DNA from: Parasphingopyxis algicola
Lineage (GTDB): Bacteria; Pseudomonadota; Alphaproteobacteria; Sphingomonadales; Sphingomonadaceae
Direction: 5' to 3'
NCBI RefSeq assembly: GCF_013378075.1
Contig: NZ_CP051131.1
Span: forward strand, 2,108,001 to 2,172,000
DNA length: 64,000 nucleotides
A program made the position numbers and the translations under genes. The notes under the pieces were generated by a model. That model made no database searches. It worked only from the letters and a program-made list of their open reading frames with translations, and had not been told where the DNA came from. How positions within the stretch are numbered: the first letter of the stretch is position 1; each line of letters starts with the position of its first letter. This document shows, in pieces, positions 49,474-57,789 of the stretch.

Positions 49474-52449
49474 CTAGAAGCGGATGCCGGCGGCAAGGCC
49501 GTAGCGGCGGGGTTCCAGAGTGAAGATGTTGGTGAACAAGCCCGACGACGGATCGGTCACATATTGGCCGGTGATTGCGTCATTATCGAAGATGTTCTGA
49601 ACAAACGCCCGGACGAACCAGCGGTCGTCGACGCCGTTCAGCTGGATCTGCGCATTAGCGATATCATAGGACGGAATATTGTCGATCGGCTGGTTAAACG
49701 TCCGCGACCATTGATCGCCGGTGAAGGCATAATCGGCACGGAGGACGACATTCATCCCGTTATTGAACTCATGGGTATACTGACCGCCGATTGAAAATTT
49801 CCAGTTCGGCGCCTGTGGCAGTTCGTTGCCCGTAACGTCGACTGGGGAGCCTTCGGCAATAGTGAACGTGCCGAGCGCGTTGAACGCTCCGCTCGCAGCT
49901 GCATTCGCCAGCGCAGCACACGAAGAGAATGCACCCGTGGTAGTTGTACCAGGAATGGGCACTGTCGGCTGCAAACCGCCAAATATGCCGTCCGGAGCAC
50001 CATTCGGATCGCTCCCGTCCGAAATATCGTTGATGGTATTCACGAGCGCATTCGCGCCAGCGGCATTGCCGATTTGATCGGGAATTACGGCGCAGTTCGA
50101 GGCGTTATCGAGATTTTTGATGATCACGACATCGTTACGGCCGCCCGACGGATCGCGTGTGTCGATGATCTGGAGGTCGCCGACGCTCGTGTTGAGATAG
50201 CTGGCCGTGAAGTTGAAGAGCCAAGCGGGATCCGGAGAAACGACCGCCTCAAGCTCGACGCCCCAGACTTCCGCACTGGTATTGGTGTTCACCGAGGTGC
50301 GCGCCAGAATGCGGCTCAACTGGAGATCCTGATAATCGTAGTAGAAGATCGCGCCGTTGAGTTGAACAGCTCCATTGGCGAGCGTGTTCTTGGACCCAAT
50401 CTCGAACGCATTGAGAATTTCCGGCTGGAACGTGATCGGCACGCTCGGAAATTCGGTCCGGTTGATCGGCGGATTGATACCGCCCGACTTGTAGCCGCGC
50501 GACCAGGAGGCGTAGAGAAGATTGTCCGGCGACCATTGCCAGTCCAGCACGATACGGCCGGTTACCTCGTCGAAAGACGCGCTTTCTTCGGCATAGGGTT
50601 GTACGCCGGCGATGTTAGGATCGAAGTCGAATTCCCCGAAATTGCCGCCCGCGTTCATGAAGCCGAATACGTCGGTCGTACCGATCGGCACCAGCCCCAC
50701 GAAAAGCGGCGAACGCGCCCTTACGAACTTTTCGTCGTTCGAATAGCGGATGCCGCCGGTCAGCCGCAGATCGTCGGTGATGTCGATATATATCTCGCCG
50801 AACAAACCGTAGCTTTCGAGCGTAAACAGCTCGGTTTCGCTGTTGAACATCGTCGGGCCAAGCGAGTTCACACCTGCCAAACCGCCCGCGCCCGCACTGG
50901 AGAGCGCGCCCAGCACGCCGCCCGCATAGTCGAGACCGAAAGCGTTTACGAAATAGTCGCCGCCGCGGTTGCGATGGTTGAAATAGATGCCGCCGATCAG
51001 GAAGTTGAACGCACCGTCCAAATCGGACGTCAAAATCGCCTCGATCGAATATTGGCGCGCATCGCTGGTCGACCGGTCAAACTCGATGCTGCGATTGGCG
51101 CAGCCAAAGGCGTTGCCGCCGAAGACGCCGGCATAAGTGAGGTCAGCCTCGGATGTACAGGCAACGCCGGCGGCGCCATTGGGCAGCAGTGCATTGAAAA
51201 CCGGTGCGAAAAAGGGCGCTGTCGACGCCCCCGGAGCGGAAAGCGCGGCCAGGGTCGCGAACGCGTTCCGTGCCTGGGCACCGAATACCGGCGCAGCGGT
51301 CAAATTGTAATCGCTGCGCGTGTCAATCGACGTTTCCTGCCAGCCACCGGTAAGCTGTATGGCCACCGGGCCGAAGTCATGGTCGATCTGCCCCATGACG
51401 TACCATTCGTCTGCGAAATAGGTCGGCGTGAAATCGATATTCACGGTACGCACGTCCGCCGGAACCGTAACCCCGGCATACTGGTCCGGTCCGTACAGGC
51501 TCGTCAGGCCGAGCGGCGCAAACGCCGCACCGCCTGCGCCGGCCAATACCTCGGCCGATGCGAAGATCGATGCGAGCGTCGCATTGGCGTTGACCGGCTC
51601 GTTCTGGAGCTGGGTCGGCAGACAGCCGAGTACGCCGGTGGGATCGCGGTCGCAAAGCTGCTTCTGGATACGCGAGCGGTTGTCGTCTTCCTCGAAATAA
51701 TAGCCGATGATATCGATCGTCGTATCCGGGCCCGGCTCGATCCGCAGCGATCCGCGAATGGCGTAGAGTTCGCGGTCATCGATATCCGAACCGTCGAACA
51801 GGTTGGTCGTATATCCGTCCCGCTGCACATAAGTGCCGGCAACACGAATGCCCGCCCAATCGGCGAGCGGTATGTTGACCATGCCCTCGGCCCGGAGCGC
51901 ATTGAAATTGCCATATTCGAATTCCGCCCTGGCGGAAAAGCCGCTGAGGTCGGGGCGCGCGGTGATCGTGTTCAACACGCCGCTCGTCGCGTTGCGGCCG
52001 TACAGCGTGCCCTGCGGACCGCGCAGCACCTCGATCCGCTCCAGATCGAAATATTCGGTTTCGAAAAGGCGCGTGGCGAGCACCGGCATGCCGTTGATGT
52101 GAATGCCGAGCGCGCTATCGCAGGAGAAACCGACGCACAGATTGCCCACACCGCGAATGGCGAGACTGGATCCCGTGAAGTTACCCTTCGAGAAGGTGAT
52201 GTTCGGGAGAGAGAGCTGGAGATCGCTGACATTTTCGATCTGTTGGCTTTCCAGCGCTGCGGAATCGAAGGCAGACACCGCGATCGGCACTTCCTGAAGC
52301 GTCTGCGCCTGGCGCTGGGCGGTCACGATGATCGGCGCGTTGGCTGATCCCAGACCCTGAAGCGCGCTATCGTCATCGGCCTGCGCCATCGCGGGCGTCA
52401 CGATCCCCGCACCGAGCGCAGTCGCAATCAACAACTCAATCTTTTTCAC
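49474..52449 (-). CDS. TonB-dependent outer-membrane receptor (large)
   Basis: A 991-aa TonB receptor with a signal peptide (MKKIELLIATALGAGIVTPA ending AMAQ), a plug with IIVTAQRQAQTLQEVPIAVS and RGPQGTLYGRN, a long barrel with large Ala/Gly-rich loops, and a terminal aromatic residue (AAGIRF). It is the longest of the three receptors here. Its unusually long extracellular loops suggest a bulky ligand. It is downstream of the GMC gene with a 310-bp gap containing its own promoter. Confidence 0.93.
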   Translation of the reverse strand: MKKIELLIATALGAGIVTPAMAQADDDSALQGLGSANAPIIVTAQRQAQTLQEVPIAVSAFDSAALESQQIENVSDLQLSLPNITFSKGNFTGSSLAIRGVGNLCVGFSCDSALGIHINGMPVLATRLFETEYFDLERIEVLRGPQGTLYGRNATSGVLNTITARPDLSGFSARAEFEYGNFNALRAEGMVNIPLADWAGIRVAGTYVQRDGYTTNLFDGSDIDDRELYAIRGSLRIEPGPDTTIDIIGYYFEEDDNRSRIQKQLCDRDPTGVLGCLPTQLQNEPVNANATLASIFASAEVLAGAGGAAFAPLGLTSLYGPDQYAGVTVPADVRTVNIDFTPTYFADEWYVMGQIDHDFGPVAIQLTGGWQETSIDTRSDYNLTAAPVFGAQARNAFATLAALSAPGASTAPFFAPVFNALLPNGAAGVACTSEADLTYAGVFGGNAFGCANRSIEFDRSTSDARQYSIEAILTSDLDGAFNFLIGGIYFNHRNRGGDYFVNAFGLDYAGGVLGALSSAGAGGLAGVNSLGPTMFNSETELFTLESYGLFGEIYIDITDDLRLTGGIRYSNDEKFVRARSPLFVGLVPIGTTDVFGFMNAGGNFGEFDFDPNIAGVQPYAEESASFDEVTGRIVLDWQWSPDNLLYASWSRGYKSGGINPPINRTEFPSVPITFQPEILNAFEIGSKNTLANGAVQLNGAIFYYDYQDLQLSRILARTSVNTNTSAEVWGVELEAVVSPDPAWLFNFTASYLNTSVGDLQIIDTRDPSGGRNDVVIIKNLDNASNCAVIPDQIGNAAGANALVNTINDISDGSDPNGAPDGIFGGLQPTVPIPGTTTTGAFSSCAALANAAASGAFNALGTFTIAEGSPVDVTGNELPQAPNWKFSIGGQYTHEFNNGMNVVLRADYAFTGDQWSRTFNQPIDNIPSYDIANAQIQLNGVDDRWFVRAFVQNIFDNDAITGQYVTDPSSGLFTNIFTLEPRRYGLAAGIRF

Positions 52450-52759
52450 GGCATTCTCTCCCCATTTATCCGCCGGTTTTCCGGCTTTATTTCGGCACGG
52501 CTTTCGCCAATCCCGGACGATCGGAAAGTGTGCCGTTGGGGAGATGCATATCGACGATGGCGGAATCGACCGCCAGCCGCATCATTATTTGCCCCGAGGG
52601 CATCTTCTCCGACATTTTATTTTTTTCGAAGGCTAAGCCGCGCCGGAATCTGCGTCAACTGCAATTGACGTTAAGGGAACGCATATCCAAAGCCATGTGC
52701 AAGCCTGCAACAGTCCGGCTTTCCGCCGAACTCTCGATTTCCCTTACGTCAAGCTGGCG
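52450..52759. other. Intergenic region upstream of the 991-aa TonB receptor
   Basis: A 310-bp gap without a gene. It holds the palindrome CGTCAA-ctgcaa-TTGACG (52653-52670), another TACGTCAA-like half-site near 52746, and a small GCCGG/CCGGC hairpin near 52481. It probably contains the receptor promoter. Confidence 0.65.
52653..52670. promoter_or_regulatory. Inverted TTGACG half-sites (CGTCAA-n6-TTGACG)
   Basis: Two outward-facing copies of TTGACG, six bases apart, lie in the gap upstream of the large TonB receptor. They are related to the inward-facing TTGACG palindrome at 55589. Confidence 0.35.
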
Positions 52760-54364
52760 TTAACCCATCTCGGCGGCGATCTTTTCGGCAATCATGATCA
52801 CCGGAGCATTCGTGTTGCCGCCGATCAATGTCGGCATGACCGAAGCGTCGATCACGCGCAGACCGTCCATCCCGCGCATTTTCAGCGAACCATCGAGCGG
52901 CGAGTCGCTATCCGCACCCATCCGGACCGTACCGACCGGATGATAGATGGTTTCAGCGGCTTCCCGGATATGGCGATCGATATCGTCATCGGTCGTGATG
53001 TCCTCGCCCGGAACCAGTTCCGGCCCGCGCAGGGGATCGAGCGCGGCCTGGCGGCATATGGCGCGCATCATCTTCACCGACTGGCGCATCACCCGCTTGT
53101 CCTCGTCGCTGTCGAGATAATTGGGATCGATCCGCGGCGCCGCGAACGGATCGGCGGACTTGAGACCGATCTCGCCGCGGCTCTCGGGCCGCAACTGACA
53201 GGCATGGACGGTAAAGCCGTCCCTCTTCACTTCCTGGAACCCGTGTTCGATCATGATGGCGTTGACGAGGTGCAGCTGGATATCGGGCCGGTCCAGCCCT
53301 TCGCGGGACTTCAGGAACGCGCCCGTCTGCAGGAAATTGTCGGTGCCTGCGCCCTTGCGCCGGGCGAGAAAATCGAGCGCCACGACCAGTTTTTTGAGGC
53401 CCGCCTGCTTGGAATGGGCGGACAGCTTCTGCGTCATCTCGTGCACCACAACGACATCGAGATGATCCTGCAGATTCTTGCCGACCTGCGGCGATGCATG
53501 GGTCACCTCGATACCCTGCGCCTTCAGATCTTCCGGATCGCCGATCCCGGAAAGCATCAACAGCTGGGGAGACTGGACCGTTCCGGCGCAGACGATGATC
53601 TCGCGCCGCGCCTTGATAATCCGTTTCTCCCTGCCCTTTCCGGAAACGGCCTCGACGCCCGTCGCCCGCTTGTCTTCGACCAGTATCTTTGTGACGAGGC
53701 CGGTCGACAGAATGGCGAGATTGTCGCGCTTGCCGGCGATCGGATGGAGATAGGCGCGGGCCGCGCTGAACCGCTCGCCATCGGCTATCGTCCGCTGATA
53801 GGGGCCCAGCCCCTCCTGCTGGTCGCCGTTGAAATCGTCGGTCGTCGGATAGCCGGCCGCAACACCCGCTTCGACGAACTGGCTGTATACGGCATCTTCC
53901 ATCCGGCTGTTGGTGACGCCCAGCGGCCCTTCGCGCCCATGATATTCGTCATCGCCCTCGTCATAGCGTTCGGACTTTTTGAAATAGGGCAGCACATCGT
54001 CATAGCCCCAGCCTGCAAGGCCCGTCTGCCGCCACTGGTCATAATCGCGGGCATGGCCGCGAATATAGATCATGCCGTTGATGCTCGACGATCCACCCCA
54101 GCCCTTGCCGCGCGGCCAGTAGAGCTTGCGGTTGTTCAGATGCTTTTGCGGTTCGGTCCAGAAGAACCAATTCTGCGGATTGGGCTTTTTGAGCAGCGCG
54201 CCGACGCCGGCGGGCATTTTTACGAGCAGGCTCGTGTCCTCCTTGCCCGCCTCGATTAGGCAAACGGAAACGGATGGGTCGGCGGAGAGCCGGTTGGCCA
54301 TGACGCATCCCGCGCTCCCGGCTCCGACGATGACATAATCGAATTCGGTGGTTTCGGCGGCCAT
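52760..54364 (-). CDS. GMC-family FAD oxidoreductase (choline dehydrogenase-like)
   Basis: A 534-aa GMC oxidoreductase oxidising a primary or secondary alcohol. FAD motif YVIVGAGSAGCVMA (10-23), the second GMC signature, and the C-terminal active-site pair His475 (YHPVGTVRMG) and Asn517 (GGNTNAP). Such enzymes oxidise the side-chain alcohol produced by a P450. It lies 1 bp after the dehydrogenase gene (54366), so the two are co-transcribed. Confidence 0.92.
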   Translation of the reverse strand: MAAETTEFDYVIVGAGSAGCVMANRLSADPSVSVCLIEAGKEDTSLLVKMPAGVGALLKKPNPQNWFFWTEPQKHLNNRKLYWPRGKGWGGSSSINGMIYIRGHARDYDQWRQTGLAGWGYDDVLPYFKKSERYDEGDDEYHGREGPLGVTNSRMEDAVYSQFVEAGVAAGYPTTDDFNGDQQEGLGPYQRTIADGERFSAARAYLHPIAGKRDNLAILSTGLVTKILVEDKRATGVEAVSGKGREKRIIKARREIIVCAGTVQSPQLLMLSGIGDPEDLKAQGIEVTHASPQVGKNLQDHLDVVVVHEMTQKLSAHSKQAGLKKLVVALDFLARRKGAGTDNFLQTGAFLKSREGLDRPDIQLHLVNAIMIEHGFQEVKRDGFTVHACQLRPESRGEIGLKSADPFAAPRIDPNYLDSDEDKRVMRQSVKMMRAICRQAALDPLRGPELVPGEDITTDDDIDRHIREAAETIYHPVGTVRMGADSDSPLDGSLKMRGMDGLRVIDASVMPTLIGGNTNAPVIMIAEKIAAEMG

Positions 54365-54365
54365 G

Positions 54366-55508
54366 TCAGATGCTCCGGCCGATCACTTCCTTCATGATCT
54401 CGGAAGTGCCGCCATAGATGCGTTGTACACGCGCGTCGCGCCACATGCGCGCGATCGGATATTCGTTCATATAGCCGGCGCCGCCATGCAACTGCAGCGC
54501 GGCATCGCAGGCGCGCCACTGCAGCTCGGTGTGCCAGAGTTTGGCGGCGGATCCCTCATCGGCCGTCAGCTCGCCGCGCAGATGTTTGGACAGCGCCCAG
54601 TCGATATGCGCCCAGCCGACTTGGAGCTGGGCGGAAAGATCGGCAAGCGTGAAACGGGTGTTCTGGAAATCGAAGACGCGCTGGCCGAACGCCTTGCGAT
54701 CCTTGGTGAAGTTGACCGCTTCGTCGAAGGCGCGCTGGGCACCGGCCTGCGCGCCGATGGCGATGCTGAGCCGCTCCTGCGGCAGCTGGCTCATCAGATA
54801 GATGAAGCCCCGCCCCTCTTCGCCGAGACAGTTGGTGATCGGCACCCGGACGTCATTGAAGAAAAGCTCGGACGTGTCCGCCGAATGTTGTCCGATCTTG
54901 TCGAGATTGCGGCCGCGCGCAAAGCCTTCGCGATCGGCTTCGACGAGGATCAGCGAGACCCCTTTTGCGCCCTCGGTCGGATCGGTCTTGGCGACGACGA
55001 TCACGACATCGGCATTCTGGCCGTTCGTGATATAGGTTTTCGACCCGTTGATGACGTAATGATTGCCATCCTTCTTGGCCGTCGTCTTCACGCTTTGCAG
55101 GTCCGAACCCGTACCCGGCTCGGTCATCGCGATCGCGGTAACCGCCTCGCCGGAGACCAGCTTGGGAATCCATTGCTGCTTTTGCTCCTCGGAACCATAG
55201 GCGAGGAAGTAATCCGCCGTGATGTCCGACTGAAGCGTGATACCGGCCGAGGATCCGGCATAGGCCAGCTCTTCGTCGATCACGGCATTATAGCCGAAAT
55301 CCAGTCCCAGCCCGCCATATTCCTCCGGCATGGTCGGGCAGAGCAGGCCGGCTTCGCCGCAAGCCGACCAGAAATCGCGATCGACGATCTCTTCCTTTTC
55401 CCAGCGGTCGAGATTGGGATGCAGCTCCTTGTCGAAAAACTTACGGACCTGATCGCGGAAAAGCTCATGGCTTTCGTCATAGGCGGTGCGGTTGGCGGTC
55501 TGGAGCAT
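54366..55508 (-). CDS. Acyl-CoA dehydrogenase
   Basis: A 380-aa acyl-CoA dehydrogenase: opening MLQTANRTAYDESHELFRD, TEPGTGSDLQSVKTTAKKD, and the C-terminal IARMWRDARVQRIYGGTSEI with the catalytic-region Glu (GGTSE). The start at 55508 is preferred to the upstream ATG at 55607 because AAGGA precedes it. It is divergent from the acetyl-CoA acetyltransferase, with a strong palindrome in the spacer. Confidence 0.92.
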   Translation of the reverse strand: MLQTANRTAYDESHELFRDQVRKFFDKELHPNLDRWEKEEIVDRDFWSACGEAGLLCPTMPEEYGGLGLDFGYNAVIDEELAYAGSSAGITLQSDITADYFLAYGSEEQKQQWIPKLVSGEAVTAIAMTEPGTGSDLQSVKTTAKKDGNHYVINGSKTYITNGQNADVVIVVAKTDPTEGAKGVSLILVEADREGFARGRNLDKIGQHSADTSELFFNDVRVPITNCLGEEGRGFIYLMSQLPQERLSIAIGAQAGAQRAFDEAVNFTKDRKAFGQRVFDFQNTRFTLADLSAQLQVGWAHIDWALSKHLRGELTADEGSAAKLWHTELQWRACDAALQLHGGAGYMNEYPIARMWRDARVQRIYGGTSEIMKEVIGRSI

Positions 55509-55564
55509 TGAAATATCCTTTCGTCCCGGCGGCCTTCCGCGCGAGAATCCATCGCTAATGAAAT

Positions 55565-55574
55565 TACCAGTCGC
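55565..55574 (+). promoter_or_regulatory. Candidate operator/promoter motif, site F (TACCAGTCGC)
   Basis: In the divergent spacer between the acyl-CoA dehydrogenase (55508) and the acetyl-CoA acetyltransferase (55672). It keeps the CAGTCGC core of sites A-C. Confidence 0.35.
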
Positions 55575-55588
55575 TATCCGTGATATGC

Positions 55589-55610
55589 AGGTTGACGCGA
55601 ACGTCAACCT
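55589..55610. promoter_or_regulatory. Perfect 9-bp inverted repeat (AGGTTGACG-cgaa-CGTCAACCT)
   Basis: A palindrome with perfect 9-bp arms and a 4-nt centre in the divergent spacer of the dehydrogenase and thiolase genes. The inner TTGACGcgaaCGTCAA resembles LiuR-type operators (TTGACGTnnACGTCAA), which in proteobacteria control acyl-CoA dehydrogenase and thiolase genes. The regulator is not encoded nearby. Confidence 0.55.
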
Positions 55611-55671
55611 TAATGCACAAGGGACAGCGAATGCGGGATACCGCGACTCATGGAAATCAAGGAGAATGACG

Positions 55672-56844
55672 ATGGCAGCCGCCTATATAGTTGATGCAGT
55701 GCGAACCGCCGGCGGACGCCGCGGCGGCAAGCTGGCCGGGGTTCATCCGGTCGACCTCGGCGCGGCCGTGTTCGACGCCATCGCCGATCGCAACGATTTC
55801 GATCCGGCAGCCATCGAGGACGTCATCACCGGCTGCGTCATGCAGGGCGGCGAACAGACGATGGATGTCGGCCGCAACGCCGTACTGGCTTCCAAGTTGC
55901 CCGATTCGATTCCGGCCGTATCGATCGACCGGCAGTGCGGTTCCTCGCAGCAGGCGATGCAGTTTGCATCGCAAGCCGTGATGAGCGGCACCCAGGATAT
56001 CGTTCTCGCCAGCGGCATTGAGAGCATGACGCGCGTTCCGATGGGATCGACCGCGACGCTCTACATGAAAGAGGGGATGGGCAATTATAAGAGCCCACGG
56101 CTCGAAGAGGCCTATCCCAAGGTCATGTTCAGCCAGTTCATGGGCGCGGAGATGGTCGCAAAGAAGCATGATCTCTCGAAGGAACAGCTCGACCAATATT
56201 CCCTCGAGTCCCACCAGAAGGCATCGCAGGCCGAAGCGGACCGGGCGTTCGAAAACGAGATTGTGCCGCTGACCGTCGAAACGCCGGAGGGCGAGGAAGT
56301 CCACAAGACGGACGAGGGCATTCGCCACGATGCCACGCTCGAAGGTATCGCCTCGGTCAAGCTGATCCAGGAAGGCGGCGTCATCACGGCTGCCAATGCC
56401 AGCCAGATCTGCGACGGCGCCTCGGCGGTCCTTATCGTCAGCGAACAGGCGCTCAAGGATCACGGCCTGACGCCGCGTGCGCGGATCCACAATGTCACGG
56501 TCACCGCCGGCGATCCGATCATCATGCTCGAAGAACCGCTCTTCGCGACCGACAAGGCGCTCGAACGCGCCGGTCTCAAGATCGGCGATATCGATCTTTA
56601 CGAGGTCAACGAAGCCTTCGCTCCGGTTCCCCTCGCCTGGCTCAAGCATACGGGCGCCGATCGCGACAGGATCAACGTCCATGGTGGCGCGATCGCGCTC
56701 GGCCATCCGCTCGGCGCTTCGGGCACCAAGCTGATGGCGACGCTGCTGAACGCCCTCGAACGGCGCGACGGCAAATATGGCCTGCAAACGATGTGCGAAG
56801 GCGGCGGCCAGGCCAATGTCACGATCATCGAGCGGATGAACTAG
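55672..56844 (+). CDS. Acetyl-CoA C-acetyltransferase (thiolase)
   Basis: A canonical thiolase of 390 aa. Nucleophile Cys89 (IDRQCGSSQQA), NEAF, GHP (ALGHPLGASG) and the second Cys motif TMCEGGGQAN are all intact, unlike the Ltp2-like protein at 23586. It cleaves or makes beta-ketoacyl-CoA. The start at 55672 is favoured by AAGGAG 7 nt upstream; an ATG 6 bp before is too close to the site. A terminator follows. Confidence 0.93.
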   Translation: MAAAYIVDAVRTAGGRRGGKLAGVHPVDLGAAVFDAIADRNDFDPAAIEDVITGCVMQGGEQTMDVGRNAVLASKLPDSIPAVSIDRQCGSSQQAMQFASQAVMSGTQDIVLASGIESMTRVPMGSTATLYMKEGMGNYKSPRLEEAYPKVMFSQFMGAEMVAKKHDLSKEQLDQYSLESHQKASQAEADRAFENEIVPLTVETPEGEEVHKTDEGIRHDATLEGIASVKLIQEGGVITAANASQICDGASAVLIVSEQALKDHGLTPRARIHNVTVTAGDPIIMLEEPLFATDKALERAGLKIGDIDLYEVNEAFAPVPLAWLKHTGADRDRINVHGGAIALGHPLGASGTKLMATLLNALERRDGKYGLQTMCEGGGQANVTIIERMN

Positions 56845-56861
56845 ACGCTTCGATTTCCCAT

Positions 56862-56896
56862 AACGCCCGCCCGGGACTATCCTAGGCGGGCGTTTT
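56862..56896 (+). terminator. Rho-independent terminator of the thiolase gene
   Basis: Hairpin with arms AACGCCCGCC and GGCGGGCGTT (10 bp, 13-nt loop), followed by TTCATTTTC. It starts 18 bp after the thiolase stop. Confidence 0.8.
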
Positions 56897-56944
56897 CATT
56901 TTCAAGTCGCGCCCCGGAAGCGCTCCCAGAACAAGAGGATTATC

Positions 56945-57730
56945 ATGGAACTCAATGACTCCATTTCGGCCGTCGTCACCGGCGGCGCATCGGGCCTCGG
57001 CGCAGCGACCGCGCGCCTGCTCGCATCCAAGGGTGTGAAGGTCGCGCTGTTCGATCTGCAGGAAGAAAAGGGCAATGCCGTCGCCGAGGAAATCGGCGGC
57101 ACCTTCTGCCAGGTCAACGTCACCGAAGACGACAGCGTCGATGCCGGCTTCGCCAAGGCGCGCGAAGCCCATGGCCAGGAACGTATCCTCGTCAACTGCG
57201 CCGGCACCGGCGCGGCGATGAAGACCGCCAGCCGTTCCAAGGAAGACGGGTCGATCAAGCATTACCCGGCCGACGCCTTCAACTGGCTCATCCAGATCAA
57301 CCTGGTCGGCACCTTCCGCTGCATCGCCAAATCGGCCGCCGGCATGATGACGCTCGACCCGCTGACCGAGGGCGGCGATCGCGGCGCCATCGTCAACACG
57401 GCGTCAGTCGCTGCCGAAGACGGTCAGATGGGCCAGGTCGCCTATTCGGCCTCCAAAGCCGGCGTGGTCGGCATGACCCTGCCAATCGCGCGCGACCTGA
57501 TGAGCGAGAATATCCGGATCAACACGATCCTGCCCGGCATTTTCGATACGCCGCTGCTGATGGGTGCGCCGCAGAAAGTCCGCGATGCGCTGGCCGCGTC
57601 GGTGCCCTTCCCGAAACGGCTCGGCAATCCGGACGAATACGCGCATCTCGCGCTCACGATGATCGAGAATGACTATTTCAACGGCGAGGATGTCCGCCTC
57701 GACGGCGCGATCCGGATGGCGCCGAGATAA
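56945..57730 (+). CDS. SDR-family 3-hydroxyacyl-CoA dehydrogenase type 2 (HSD10-like)
   Basis: A 261-aa SDR: TGGASGLG (12-19), NCAGTG (84-89), Tyr167-x3-Lys171 (YSASK). The extended middle segment (MMTLDPLTEGGDRGAIVNTAS) is typical of the HSD10 branch that oxidises 3-hydroxyacyl-CoA. It follows the thiolase and fits its beta-oxidation step. A strong bidirectional hairpin follows the stop. Confidence 0.92.
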   Translation: MELNDSISAVVTGGASGLGAATARLLASKGVKVALFDLQEEKGNAVAEEIGGTFCQVNVTEDDSVDAGFAKAREAHGQERILVNCAGTGAAMKTASRSKEDGSIKHYPADAFNWLIQINLVGTFRCIAKSAAGMMTLDPLTEGGDRGAIVNTASVAAEDGQMGQVAYSASKAGVVGMTLPIARDLMSENIRINTILPGIFDTPLLMGAPQKVRDALAASVPFPKRLGNPDEYAHLALTMIENDYFNGEDVRLDGAIRMAPR

Positions 57731-57754
57731 GCGCCTCGACCCTGTCGGATATGG

Positions 57755-57780
57755 AAAAGGCGGGCATCGACCCGCCTTTT
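57755..57780. terminator. Bidirectional rho-independent terminator
   Basis: AAAAGGCGGG-catcga-CCCGCCTTTT has perfect 10-bp arms. Four T on one strand and four T on the other suit termination of both the HSD10-like gene and the convergent P450. Confidence 0.85.
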
Positions 57781-57789
57781 CTTTTGTTC

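Noticed and set aside
50074-52347. Plus-strand open frame of 757 codons opposite the large TonB receptor.
   Set aside because: Shadow frame; no start signal and no domain.
52530-52763. 77-codon plus-strand frame upstream of the TonB receptor.
   Set aside because: Runs through the promoter palindromes, has no ribosome site and overlaps the GMC stop.
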